This document shows, one piece after another, positions 46,377 to 57,905 of a DNA stretch of 64,000 nt. The position numbers and the translations under genes are program-made. This stretch comes from Brachynemurus nebulosus. Lineage: Eukaryota; Arthropoda; Insecta; Neuroptera; Myrmeleontidae. The stretch's first letter is position 1. Each line of letters opens with the position of its first letter. The notes beneath the pieces are model-generated. The model was not told the DNA's origin. It made no database searches and saw nothing but the letters and a program-made list of their open reading frames with translations. The stretch is taken from the NCBI GenBank assembly GCA_035578155.1, contig JAPWDM010000001.1, forward strand, positions 169,605,498 to 169,669,497, in the 5' to 3' direction.

Positions 46377-46849
46377 AAGAATTTTTGCAAAGGAGTGACT
46401 TACTTTGCGTTTTTTGAGTCTCGTTTATAATAATATATGAACAAAGTCGTTATAATTTTTGACGATTTTCAATTGCAGTTGTCATGAAATGACAGCTCAT
46501 TTGGCGTGTAAGGTAATTTGCGTGTCTTCTTGGCAGTTTTGGTGTTGTATTGTGTTGATGTCATATAGATTTTGATACATGATTTCTTCTCTATGATATG
46601 TAATGCGTAAACTCAAGAAATAGATATGTAGCCTCGCTTATCGTTGTTCTAATTTTTTAAAAAAGTCAGTTGATCGACAGATAATATACAGATACGTTTA
46701 AGTATTCATTCGGTAATCAGCTCCAACCGAAATAGTTTTAAGTAGCTAGTTTAAGTATTTCTTTAAAATTAAATAATTTAAATGGCCGGTTTAAGTATAT
46801 TTTGTTGATATATGTATAGTTTATAGTAAATTTAAAGAGGAAATGCTTT

Positions 46850-47139
46850 TCTTCCGCGACGCACGTTAATACACACGCATAGCTGTATTGGTTACTGCTA
46901 AGGGACGGTATGTCGGTTTATTCGCTTCTTCTCGCAAAAAACGACGGAGTGCAACAGACGTGTTCTTTATTCGCGCGGTGTAACACAATTATAACGAGCA
47001 GGAATAATGGATTTTTATTTATTTTATTTTTAATTATTAGTAACTTAACAACACCAAAATTCTCATCATATAAAAATAATATGTCGACATACTCATTGGA
47101 ATATTCTTCGTCTAATGTATCTTAAAATTATTCTTCAAC
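46850..47139 (+). promoter_or_regulatory. CpG-richer patch upstream of a possible start exon
   Basis: About 46853-46985 has many CpGs (TTCCGCGACGCACG, TTCTCGCAAAAAACGACGGA, TTATTCGCGCGGTG) in an otherwise CpG-poor, AT-rich window. It is followed within 200 bp by a candidate start codon with a splice donor. Promoter function is inferred from composition and position only. Confidence 0.25.
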
Positions 47140-47190
47140 ATGGCGTCATTCGTTCTTTGGATTTCGGAAAGACAAAATATAAGAGTTTGG
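47140..47190 (+). CDS. Candidate first coding exon of unknown gene
   Basis: ATG at 47140 in a good context (TTCAACATGGC) opens 17 codons reading MASFVLWISERQNIRVW. It ends in phase 0 at GTAAGA (47191). If not spliced, the frame stops four codons later, so coding requires the donor. The CpG-richer patch upstream is compatible with a promoter and leader. No matching downstream exon was found. I do not recognise the protein. Chance remains a real possibility. Confidence 0.3.
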
Positions 47191-48590
47191 GTAAGATCAT
47201 AATCATTTATCTATACACATATATATTTTTAATATTTTTAAATATATTTTATATGGCTGTCCTTTCCATGTCAGTCATGTCCTATCTTCATTGAAACACT
47301 GTAGGGTTTCAAATTTAAAAAAATATTGCCACCTTAATTAGTGTTAATTAATCACTATGGTTGGGTAAAGAATGCGATATGAATATTTAATATTTAAAAC
47401 ACATATATAACCTTATTTTACTATTAGAAAAAATTTCATTTATAGTTAATATAAACTTCTCTCTTTTTTAAATTTATTGCGTAATCCTAACGCCATTTTG
47501 GTGTTCAAATATGTTGCTAAAATTATAAAATTTTTAAATGTTACGTAATTTTTTTGTTAACTTGCATCTTTTAACTCAAGTCTAGGTTTCTTGAATATTT
47601 TATAACATTGTTAACTGTTCAAACAATATTTATATTGTTAATTGTTAAATGTTTGTTAACTTGGTACCAAAATTATTTAAATTTAAATAAATTTAAATTT
47701 AAACTTATTACTTACTTGTTTTTCTACATACACGCCATATATTTCAGAATATTACTTTATTTTCATGGTGAAAAGCGATTTGTAAAAGTACTTAGATTTT
47801 TACCTTTACTAACAACATTTCATTTCATATCGGCGTTATACCCTCCTGGTGAAATGAACCCCACCAGTTTTAGTTATTAGCACCCTACTTCTGGGTTATC
47901 AAAATTTACAATTAAAATTTAAATAATTAAAATTATCAGTAATCACGGGTCATCGACTTTAGTACAGGAGCCGAGCACCCTTGTAGGCCTCTTAAAATTT
48001 AAATTCCCTTTTTGTTTTTAATTTAATTTCCAATGTCACAATCAATTAATTAATTTTTCTACCATTTAGTTATTTATTTTTATTTTTATTTTATTTTTTT
48101 TTTGTGACATTTTGGTTTAAAAATTGTCAAAAGTAAATTTCTAGGGGTATAAATATAACAGAATCAAGATATAACCCCATAGTTACGAGAACTATGTGGC
48201 TAAATAAAATAAAATTAAATTAAAATAAATTTTAGCTTTTGATTTTAGGTGGTTTGAAAACAAACAAAATTAAAAACCACTCCCCAACATCAGACAAAAA
48301 AGTTAACACGAAACAATAAAATTGACAAGTTTACAAACTACATTTTAAATAAAAATACGAAAAAACGTTGAATAATAAAAAACATACAATTTAAGGAAAA
48401 CAACACTGAGAAAATTACAGGTTGAATATAAAATATAACACAAAAAATTTTAATAAAAACAACATTTTGAAAAGTAGTAGCAGCAAAAGCAATTACAAAA
48501 AAATACAATAGAGTAAAAAACGCAAATCTAAGTCAAATTTTCGTGATTCTTGAACGCAAAGCTCTACTACAAATTTTGATTTTATTAAAT
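47191..48590. other. No gene seen; possible intron
   Basis: AT-rich. A 90-codon frame at 47608-47880 is mostly hydrophobic, without recognised motif. No repeats detected. Confidence 0.35.
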
Positions 48591-48645
48591 AAATCAGCGT
48601 CGTCTTTCAAAGGTTACGTTTAATTTTTCGGTTTTACAAAATCGG

Positions 48646-48840
48646 ATGGTGGCGCACGGCCTAGTGCAGCGTACAGTTTACACCGTTTTCGGGCCGGTCC
48701 TGGCTGTAACGCTACTATATTTGATATTATTTGCTTCTCTTATTATTCATATTCCTATTAAATGCATCTACACCTACGATAGTATCAGACAACTAACTAA
48801 ATTGCAACCATACATGAAAATTCACTCTCTGGTGCGGTAA
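48646..48840 (+). CDS. Possible small membrane-protein ORF in a GC-richer patch
   Basis: A 64-codon ORF starts with ATG at 48646. Its first 75 bp are unusually GC-rich (GGCGCACGGCCTAGTGCAGC). Residues 14-36 (VFGPVLAVTLLYLILFASLI) would form one membrane helix. No homologue is recognised. A CAGCA-rich stretch follows at 48843-48885. It might be an exon, a relic of an element or chance. Confidence 0.25.
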   Translation: MVAHGLVQRTVYTVFGPVLAVTLLYLILFASLIIHIPIKCIYTYDSIRQLTKLQPYMKIHSLVR

Positions 48841-49429
48841 ACAGCAACTACAGCAGCATATCCACCAGCATATCTCAGCAGCAGCATATTCATATAAAAT
48901 GAGATGAGAAGAAAAAAAATTAAAGTATATTACGATGTAATATTATAACGTATGCACAACACATATTGCTTGCATGCATTCGGAAAATATTTTCATATTA
49001 GGAAAATCACTTTTAACGTTATGTTAATGTTTGAAGCTTGTCTATGTATGTCTGCCACGTAGATTGCGCAATGAACTTCAGTTGTATTGTACGTGTCTAT
49101 ACCTATGTAATGGCGATATTAATAATAATCTAGTTATTATAACGGGCAGACACCCTTTCATAAATAAAATAGTAATACTAATGAAGAAACTTTGATTTAA
49201 AAAAATCCATTACCAACCTTTAAAATGATATTTCACGTAAAAAATATTACATACACTTTCCAATGATACTGTCTGCAAGGGCCAGCCCGAAGGCGATACA
49301 AACTGTGCACTGCACTAGATCCCACGTGCCTGAAAAAAAAGTTACGCCGTCTTATAAATTTAAAAAAATTTAAATGTGAGTACAGAGGCAACACTGCTAT
49401 CTCTATAGTACTGAAACCAGTGTAACCTA

Positions 49430-49782
49430 AAAAAAAAATACTCTTGTCGCAGCATCCTGCATAACATAGTGATTTTCCGTTTATAAAAATTAGTATTTCT
49501 CCGAAATTAGTTGACATAGAAGAATTGTTTAAAGACCTTTTCTTATGTAATTTTTTCTCCTCTTTTAAATGGTGTAAAATAATTTCACAAAAGTTTTTAA
49601 ATAAGTGGAAATTTAAGCAAAAAACTAATTTTTTGTAAGAATAAAAACCATGTTCATGACATCTGACGTGTCTGGCTTAAGAACTCATCCAAGATTTTGG
49701 GACTTCCGACACTTTCACCAAATTTTGTAAAAACAGGACATTTCGTTCGAGAGTTATCGTGCGGAAACACACACACACACAC

Positions 49783-49868
<86 letters not shown>

Positions 49869-49990
49869 TTTAGTGAATATTATTTTCGGTTCCTAGGGAC
49901 CCCAAAACAAATTTCGGCCATGGTCTCCGGTTCAAGTCGCGTCATGACAGTGGCTGTAATAGCTGGATTCCATTCTGGAAATTTGCTAAT
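49430..49990 (-). repeat. Interspersed repeat R3, copy 4 (inverted, 3' half)
   Basis: Inverse of 31395-31790: CCACTGTCATGACGCGACTT, a (CA)n(TA)n tract at 49769-49864, and the TTGACATAG...AAAGACC and TTTCCGTTTATAAA phrases. The 5' half seen in copies 1-3 is absent. Confidence 0.65.
49769..49864. repeat. (CA)n(TA)n compound microsatellite
   Basis: About 18 bp of CA, then ATACATACAT, then about 70 bp of TA. It is the inverse of the tract in R3 copy 3. Confidence 0.95.
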
Positions 49991-50119
49991 AGAAAATATC
50001 CCACCAATATGATATATATGTTGGTTTAGTTTGTATTTGTGTGATCTGTGTTGTGTGTGTAAGTGAAGTGATCTATCTTGCGTACCTATATAATTATAAT
50101 ACTACATACGTATGTATGT

Positions 50120-50255
50120 GGTATGTATGCTGCTTGATACGGGGGTGGTAACAATGACCATAACAATGAAAACAATTGATCTACGCTCAACAATTGCCAC
50201 CGAATGAGTGAATACTAAGTACCCTAACTGGCTCAGAACTGCACACTGCCGATTA
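50120..50255 (-). repeat. Interspersed repeat R6, copy 2
   Basis: Inverse of 6670-6815 (CTCAGAACTGCACACTGCC; AATTGATC...TTGTTACCACC). Confidence 0.5.
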
Positions 50256-50576
50256 CACAGTAGAGATAGTAGTGAACGTTCTGTATTCTGGGATATCGAT
50301 TTATTTTATAAAATTAAAATCTGTTCTGAAAATTTGCAATTACAATTTTACAAATATGTATTACAATATTTATTTAAAAATAAGTAAGTATGTAATTTAT
50401 TGGAACTGAATACAAATTTTGTTACCAACCTGAAAACTATGTTAATGTAATATCAATCAAACTACTACCATTAAATCTACAAAACTATTTTTTCAAAGAC
50501 TGTAGATAAATTACTTCTAGCTTACCGTTAGTCAAGAACGATTTTCCTCTTCAGTAATTTTATCAATCAAATTTCT

Positions 50577-50757
50577 ATACCAAAAGTAGTAAGGCTGCAG
50601 CGATTCTGTACCAAAAGTAGCAAAGTTATAGCGATTCTGCACCAACAGGAGTAAGGTTGCCGTGATTCCATACCAAAAGTGGCAAAGTTACAGTGCCTCT
50701 ATATCAAAACTAATAATGTTACAGTTGTTCTATTCTAAAAAAAAGTAAAGTTACAAA
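50577..50757. repeat. 31-bp tandem repeat, about 5.5 units
   Basis: Unit TACCAAAAGTAGCAAAGTTA then YAGCGATTCTG, repeated in phase with increasing divergence toward the right (AAAGTAGTAAGGCTGCAGCG, ACAGGAGTAAGGTTGCCGTG, AAAGTGGCAAAGTTACAGTG, AAACTAATAATGTTACAGTT). No open frame. Confidence 0.75.
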
Positions 50758-50800
50758 AAAAGAATGGTAAATGTTGCTTACACGTCAAATTTCCTACTAT

Positions 50801-51589
50801 GGGGCCGTCCATTAATCACGTGATGTTTTTTTTGCATTTTTTAACCCCCCCTCCCCCTTGGTGATACATGGTGAGGTTTAAGGCTACCCCCCTCCCCCCG
50901 TATATCACGTGTATTTTTTCGTACCTGCAAAGAAACTAATTTTTTTTAATATTTATAAAATACTGGTATAAGTATCATCTAATTTTATTATAGAAAATTA
51001 AACACTACTATAATAACGTTCAGAGGTAGACAGAAAGGTTGCAATTTTTTTTTTTTTTGATTGACATAAAAATAATAGAAATGCGAAGAACTTTTTTGTA
51101 CTAATACATGAACATTACTTAATGTACAGTTATTTCGGACCACGGATTAGCAAGACTTTCTTCAACACCAATAACTGGATAAGCATCTTGCAAATCAGTT
51201 GTTGGCACAGTGCTTTGTTGAAGATCAACATCGGTTTCATCAAGCCACTCGGCGTCATCATTTTCGCGCACTACGCAGAGAATCTCTCTCGATCTACCGT
51301 TCGATCGTCGCGTGAGGATGCGGGAAGGACGAACATTGTGCATCTCTGGACTATTATATTGATAGCGAATTAAGATCACACTACAAGCCGTTTTCGATTT
51401 TGTACGCGTTTGACGAAAAAATAAATACATGTAACGCCGCTTTTCGGTTGAGTATCGCGCACTTGCCGAAAAATAAATACACGTGATATATTACTTTACC
51501 CCCCCCCCCCCCCTCCCCTTGTGATATTTCGTGATTTTTTATGGGACCCCTCCCCCCTTTCAAGCCTCACGTGATTAATGGACAGCCCC
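50801..51589 (-). mobile_element. TIR element (GGGCCGTCCATTAATCACGTGA) with an ORF
   Basis: Termini GGGGCCGTCCATTAATCACG and, inverted at the right, GGGGCTGTCCATTAATCACG, flanked by TAT on both sides. Subterminal regions are C-rich on the plus strand (CCCCCCCTCCCCC), and ACRTGTATTTATTTTTTCG words are repeated near the right end. It contains a 103-codon ORF (51119-51430, minus). The superfamily is not assigned: the short AT flank is ambiguous and no catalytic domain is visible. Confidence 0.7.
51119..51430 (-). CDS. Intact 103-aa ORF of unknown function inside a TIR element
   Basis: ATG at 51430, stop at 51119. The first 25 residues are basic and neutral (RQTRTKSKT). The middle is Arg-rich (VRPSRILTRRSNGRSRE) and the end is acidic (ENDDAEWLDETDVDLQQ). 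Composition is balanced, unlike the Phe/Ile/Lys-rich random frames elsewhere, and the DNA is GC- and CpG-richer. It has no stop or frameshift. It could be the C-terminal tail of the element's former transposase or a captured host exon. No domain is recognised. Confidence 0.4.
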   Translation of the reverse strand: MYLFFRQTRTKSKTACSVILIRYQYNSPEMHNVRPSRILTRRSNGRSREILCVVRENDDAEWLDETDVDLQQSTVPTTDLQDAYPVIGVEESLANPWSEITVH

Positions 51590-51735
51590 TATGTAAACGA
51601 CACAACAACAAGTGATTAAACGAATATTTTTATTGGCCTTGAATTTGTCACAAGCAAAACAGTGAATTGCAAAAAGCTTAAGTGAACCGAGAAGTTTCTT
51701 TTTTACTCATATTATGAATGCAAACAACATATCAT

Positions 51736-52141
51736 GAGCTTAGTGTTACACTGTCCCATGTCGACTTTTTAAAATCTCGAGAAAAATGAGTTTGAAGTTT
51801 TAAAATATATTAAAATGTAATTTATATAATATGAATTAATATTAATTTCCAAAGAAGTAGGTATAAACAAATTATAGTATATCAAAATATTACGTGAAAC
51901 AATAACAAATTGAACCAAAAAATAATTTACGACATTCAAATTCTTTGTGAAACAGAACTTTTAATAAAATTATTTATACTTTTAGGAGACGGAATTTTGA
52001 TGTTTTGTTGATTTCTACCGTTCTTTAAGGAATTTTGGTAAAATTTAAATTTATATAGATAGACAATGAAATGGGGAACTCAAATATGTGAAAAAGTGCG
52101 AATCTCAAAAAGTCACATAGAACAGTGTAACACTCAGCTCG
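51736..52141. mobile_element. TIR MITE of about 400 bp
   Basis: Terminal repeats of about 35 bp: GAGCTTAGTGTTACACTGTC with ATGTCGACTTTTT at the left, and GAGCTGAGTGTTACACTGTT with ATGTGACTTTTT inverted at the right. The interior is AT-rich and non-coding. The target duplication was not resolved. Confidence 0.65.
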
Positions 52142-52920
52142 CGATATGCATACCTACCTACTACAGCTATAGTTATTTATCGTATTTATGGTTATTAGTT
52201 GCTTTATAACGATAGTTTTTACTTATTATAACATAAACGGCAAAATTGTTGAAAGTATTGAATGTCTTCAGGTGACTCAGGCATTTTGAATGTCTTGTAT
52301 AATTCTTAAGCAAGTGCGTAAAGGCAACTCTATACTTAGTACTGCGCTCGGTGTTCTATTTCATTTTCCAAATATAAAAGTTGTAGAGATCTAAACAAAA
52401 TGCTGGTATTTGTGATTTTCTGTTGCATAATTAAGTGATTCCTTTCCACTTTTACAAAATGGGGTTGATGAAATATTCAAAAAACTCTGTATAAAATAGA
52501 TATAATCTAACAAGGTTTCAATGAAACATATTGTATACTTTGAAAGCATTGTAAATCGTATTGTAAAATTGATTGCAAAGATATATAGTATGGAAGTACT
52601 TTGGGTACGGATGTGTACCTACATCGGTGTACCGGTTTGAAAATGATTGATCTCGTCGATTGAACACGGCAAACAATACAGATTAGCAGTATAAAACAGG
52701 GAAGAGTCTGATTCTCTAGCAACAGGGACAAGTCTAATTCTTCACAGTGTTAAGATTCCATCAGTGGTAATCGGATGGAAGATGTACTTCATTAGAGATA
52801 ACATTTTTTGTCCCAACGCTTGACTCAAAGTCGATCAATTATTGTGAATTGTGATCAAATATTAGGATTTCTAAGATAATCTATTTTAATGTTAATTGAT
52901 TTGACCGTTACTTTATGCAG
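52142..52920. other. No gene seen
   Basis: AT-rich. The 74-codon minus-strand frame at 52507-52731 has no recognised motif. Confidence 0.4.
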
Positions 52921-53157
52921 CAGGGGTGGCCAACCCAAATGATCTTGCGAGCCACTTTGGAAGCACATCATAACTCTGCGGGCCGCATATAAAATTATGT
53001 GTTCCCATATATTATATATTTTTTAAATACATTGGTTTTCACTACCTTGGTCATTATAAAATAAATATATTTTGTATAAGTGTGATGAATCTCGCGGGCC
53101 GAAAAATGTTCAAGGCGGGCCACATGCGGCCTGCGGACCGCGGGTTGGCCACCTCTG
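52921..53157. mobile_element. hAT-type MITE, 237 bp
   Basis: Termini CAGGGGTGGCCAACCC and GGGTTGGCCACCTCTG, a very typical hAT end, with GCGGGCCGCAT and CGGCCTGCGGACC subterminal blocks. A clean 8-bp duplication is not evident (TTATGCAG versus ATTTATGG). No coding. Confidence 0.8.
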
Positions 53158-53174
53158 ATTTATGGTATTTGCAA

Positions 53175-53400
53175 ACAATTAAAAGAAAAATATTTTACTT
53201 GGCAAAATGCCACCACTACTTTATTTTTTATTTGTGTCAATTGTTTTAAACGTTAGTTAAACAACTGCAAATAAAACTCGGAACAAAGATTCACAGTTTT
53301 ATACAAATAATTTTGGCTGAAAATGAACAACTGCTGTTTCAAAAAATGTTCATAATAATCAAAAATAAAGTGGTATTTTGTTAAGTAAAATATATGTTTT
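53175..53400. mobile_element. Palindromic MITE (family M1), copy 2, diverged
   Basis: Ends AATATTTTACTTGGCAAAAT and AAAGTGGTATTTTGTTAAGT correspond to the arms of 33414-33587, with a longer and more diverged middle. It abuts the hAT MITE at 52921-53157. Confidence 0.6.
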
Positions 53401-54407
53401 CTTAATTACAATTTTTTTTCTTTTTTTGGTGCATAATCTATTTTGTTTTTTTCTTTTCTTTAGGACCATAATCTAATTTTCTTCTCTCTTGTAGGTTATA
53501 TTTTTTGTTTTTCTAGTTCTTTTTGATTTATAGTAGGTTTTTTTATCCTTTCTGGGGCATAGGTTAAACAGTTCTCTCTTTTATTTTTATTTCAGCAGAA
53601 ATTACTGAAAGAATCATAGTATCCGATTAAGAAATTCAGCGCTCCTAGGCAGAAAAATTGTGTTCCCTCATGTAAGGGCATGAAAAATTAAAAGAATGTC
53701 AAACCAAAAAATCAGTGAAAAAAAAAACAAAAATTGAAAGAAAAAATAAATTTATGTACTTTTTATGGCCAGGTAGTGATTCGGCACTAATTATAAAAGT
53801 GATCTAAACCGGTCTAGTATGAGAAAGAAAGAGACAACACAACGCTTGTGGGGAAAAAGGGGACAAATAGACTACATTCGTAATATAAAATAATCTATCA
53901 CTTCTTTCTTTATTAACCATACGTTGACCCCGCTATTGAAATAATGTTAACTGATGATAAAGTATGAAGAATTATGAAATGACTGAAAGAAAATTATGTT
54001 TCAGCAAATCAAACTTGTTTTATGTCTTTATCCAACAGTACATTTCTCTTTCATGCCTTCTCTCTTTTTGCATTCTATTTTCCGAACGTGTATATTATTA
54101 TGTACAAACAACCGTAATATTAAATGACGGATCAATGAATCACAGACTAGTCGCAGTCGTCAGTACTTGGCGTTTTATTTCATTGTATTTTAAAACTTTA
54201 GCATACAAATGAAAAACTATTTATTCAAATACTTTGACAGATTGTAAATTTTCTTTTTAATATTACATTCTTTCAGCACAGTAGAATATACGGTTTAAGT
54301 ATAGCTGTAGGTACTACATCGTGGATATGTAGTGGAAAATCATACGCGCATCTAGCTAAAAATTAGATGTGACACTGTAATCTCAGCCAACATTGTCGAA
54401 GACAATA
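53401..54407. other. No gene seen
   Basis: T-rich then AT-rich. A decent acceptor (TTACATTCTTTCAG, ending about 54279) is followed by a 29-codon open stretch, but there is no donor or recognisable protein, so it is not called. Confidence 0.35.
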
Positions 54408-54543
54408 GTATATTGTACAATAAGTGGGAAAAAAGGCTTATTTCTCACGAATATGAGTTTGTTGCGCGATCTCACAGGGCGAGTGCAACAATTCGTATGA
54501 GTGAGAAATAAGCTTTTCCCACTCATTTTACACTATACTTTTC
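54408..54543. mobile_element. Small palindromic MITE
   Basis: Arms GTGGGAAAAAAGGCTTATTT then CTCACGAATATGAG, and the inverse at the right (GTGAGAAATAAGC then TTTTCCCAC), with GTTGCGCG..GTGCAAC at the inner stem. In style it resembles the palindrome at 28790-28904. Confidence 0.65.
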
Positions 54544-54593
54544 CTACGAGCACATTTTTTTTCGTAAAATTTAACATAAATAATTAAAAAAAA

Positions 54594-56090
54594 CGCCGTG
54601 AGCAGCGGGGCCCCATCACGGTAGTCGAATTTTCCCCTTCATCTTCGGTATTGAATGTCTACAAGCGAAATGTGATTGAAAGTCTACAACCGAATTGTCA
54701 TTTTGTTGGTTTCAAAACTGGTGATGAGTGTTCGGCTGATCGAGGCTTTAAAAAAAGGTTTTAAGTATTTAAGGGCTGTATCTCAGTAAATTTCAATTTT
54801 GTGCCGAACACAGGTAGCAGAAAAAAAGCCAACACAATTCGTACGAGGTATTCCTGCCCATGTTTATCCGATAATTGCCTTTATGTTTTAGTTTTAAAAA
54901 TTAAAAAAGGACCTTAAATAGTAAACTGGAAGGCCTTTATAAAGATATTTTTTCTTTCCAAAAAAATCCAAAATTTCTATTTTATAAATACTAAAAATCT
55001 AAAATTCCTAATTTATAAATAAACAGTGACTTTAATAACATTTTTAAATTACTTAATATGTATGTATTTCATTTGTCATAAAAGTAAGTTCACTTTTTTT
55101 TAAATTTTTTAAAATTACTATTCGCCTACTTGTATTTAGAATAAACATAATGCTTTTAAAACACATTTAACAATAACATTAAATTCCGATGTAAAAATGG
55201 GAGAAGTGGGGGGAAAAGTGATGCGGACTCCCTACAAGGTACTAGCTGGATACTAACTGAATACACGTACAAAATTTCAGCCCTCTAGGTTTCCTTATGG
55301 AGTCTCTAGACGTGTTAGAAAACAAGCAAAAAAATTAAGGAAATATTGGCGTAAAAATCGTGGGGGTAAGGGTTAAAAGTTGAAACCTCCAAAAAACAGT
55401 GTCTGGCTGTTAGCTTAACCTGTACACCAAATTTCAGCCCTCTAGGTTTATTTGGGGAGATTTTGACCCGAACGAAACTGTTAAAAAACAAGAAAAATCA
55501 TGTTCTTTTGGGTATAAAAATGGTGGGGGTAGCGGTTAAAAGTCGAGACCCCCAAAAGGCACCCCCTTGATACTAACTCAATCCGAATACAAAATTTCAG
55601 CCCTCTAGGTTTATTCGGGTGACCTGTGCGAGTGGTACAAACTTCGAAAACGTCGAAAATGCATGAAATTGTAGCTTAAAAATGAGGTGGGTGGAGGTAA
55701 AATATTAAAACCTCCAAAAAGCACAACCTAGGTACGAACTTTATCAACACACCAAATTTCAACCCTCTACGTTAATTCTGGGGGGCTGGGGGCCTGTTAG
55801 ATCCAGCGAAAATCGTTTTTCCCCCCTCTACTCCCACCAAATCATCCTAGGAAGCTGAATTTTGGATATGTTGTAGATAATTGACCGAAACATTATTTAA
55901 AACCAGTTTGGAAAAGTTTTATTGCTTTTCCGCCCCCCACCACCCCCTTAAAGGTCGGGTCAGAAAAAAAATTTGCCCAAAATTTGACCCCACTTTGATA
56001 GTATGAGGTGCCTCGAAAATGAGCCCCATTTACCAAATTTCATCTCTTAACTTCCATAGGGGGGCCCTACACAAATTAAAAGGTGGCGGG

Positions 56091-56175
<85 letters not shown>

Positions 56176-56300
56176 CATTTTTTTTTTCTACATATTCGTG
56201 TTCTACGGGTCCGAAAACGGATAGCGCCCCTACTCTCGCCTCTCGCAGCTCTTATCGTATAGACTGTATAAGTCTAATTTTTCGGAGAAAATTCGACTAA
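54594..56300 (-). mobile_element. Helentron/DINE-like element, copy 3
   Basis: Same ends, hairpin and internal 160-bp array as the copies at 1890 and 16641, differing by scattered bases and a longer (TA)n (56094-56171). The flanking A-run before CGCCGTGA is present in all three copies, consistent with insertion beside or within a T-run on the minus strand. Confidence 0.7.
56094..56171. repeat. (TA)n tract inside helentron copy 3
   Basis: About 78 bp, the longest of the three homologous tracts. Confidence 0.95.
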
Positions 56301-56855
56301 TAAAATTTAAATAGGTAGCAAAAATTTTTTAAATTTATAATATCAGTGCTAAGATGTTCAAATTTTTGCCAAAGCATACTTTGAAACTATGGAAACAATA
56401 ATAAATAATCAACATGCATATGTATATTTTTAGTATTATTTCTATATATTATATATTAAACTAACGGAACAGCCTACTTTTTCATTATACTAAGGCGTGG
56501 GAAATAATTTTCCACTGTATTTCCGCACAGTGTGGGCAATTGTTAATTTTTACATATAGTTAGCCGTGCACCAAATGTTACTTTTAATAGTAGGAGTAGA
56601 AAAAATAAATTTAGTTATATTTAATTGTTTTAATAAAGTAAAATGATAAAAATATTTGATCCGAATCATAAATAAACTTTTTAGATACCTACTTAAATTA
56701 CCAATCAAATATAAGAAAAAAATTAATAATATATGTGAAAAGCTTATTTGAACAAAGAAATATTACAGTCTAATTTGTCAACTTTCACAATATAAAATTT
56801 CTGTGACCACAGGAATTTGTTCTCTCAGTATTCATAATATTGACGTATAATTAGG

Positions 56856-57171
<316 letters not shown>

Positions 57172-57394
57172 AGTAGCAGTATAGTGTAGTAGCAGCCTTA
57201 TACACGTATTCATATAATAAATAATATTAAGAGTTTCAGGGTAAGTGAAACAAAGATAGAAAATCCTATTTAGAATTTCTTTTAAATTTTTCTCGAGAAC
57301 TAGTTCATATAGAAAAATAATTCTAAGTCTTTTTTTTAATTTTTCCGCTCTTGCTTATAGGATAGGTAATAAAATTTTTGAAAAGGTTCTTAAG

Positions 57395-57602
57395 TTTTTT
57401 TTTTCTATTGGTTAGGTGCGCAACAGCTAAGGTCATATGCACCGTTGTAGTGTAGGTACTATTGATTTTGATCAAGGTATGAATTATTGATAGATAATGA
57501 GGTATGGTAATGTAGATGACGTATCTCCCCCGGTTAGTTTTTGAACTCACGATCTACCAGACAAGAAGCGGAGCTGCTAACCACTAAACCAACTCGGGGT
57601 CT
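57395..57602 (-). mobile_element. tRNA-derived SINE
   Basis: On the minus strand the head starts GACCCCGAGTTGGTTTAGTG. It has a good A box (TGGTTTAGTGG) and, about 40 nt later, a B-box-like GAGTTCAAAAACT, as in tRNA-derived SINEs. The body runs through GGTGCATATGACCTTAGCTG, a phrase style common in arthropod SINE tails, to an A-run (plus-strand T-run at 57395-57404). It is not a functional tRNA: no acceptor pairing or clear anticodon arm. Pol III transcription from the internal boxes is the expected origin. Confidence 0.7.
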
Positions 57603-57649
57603 CATTAAGTTTGTATTGATAATTTTATAAGGTTAAAAAAATAGCTCTG

Positions 57650-57905
57650 AAACTTTAAAGTTCAAAATATCCGATCTGTGACATGGTACGTGTCTAGTTA
57701 TCAGACGCATCCAAGAGTTTGGAATTTCCCACGTTTCTACCAATTTTTGCAATCCAAATGTTTTTGGTTGCTTTTTTCGAGAGTTATATATTTCTGTTAT
57801 ACAGAACAAACTTCTGTTGTAGTCTCAGGCTTAATTCTAAAAAAAAAAATACGAGTGGTCGTAACAGCTGGCCATTTTGATATTGTAAAATTCGTAAATA
57901 CATTG
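57650..57905 (-). repeat. Diverged relative of repeat R3 (3' half)
   Basis: Parallels 49660-49990: GACATGGTACGTGTCTAG...ATCCAAGAGTTTGGAATTTC, CGAGAGTTAT, then GTCGTAACAGCTGGCCATTT in the place of CTGTAATAGCTGGATTCCAT. Identity is clearly lower than among the other copies. Confidence 0.5.

Noticed and set aside
54280..54370. Exon following a good splice acceptor near 54279
   Set aside because: Only 29 codons to a stop, no donor or recognisable protein; not distinguishable from chance.
57530..57602. Functional tRNA gene
   Set aside because: The A box is good, but the B box is imperfect, no acceptor-stem pairing is evident, and the sequence continues into a SINE body with an A-tail.
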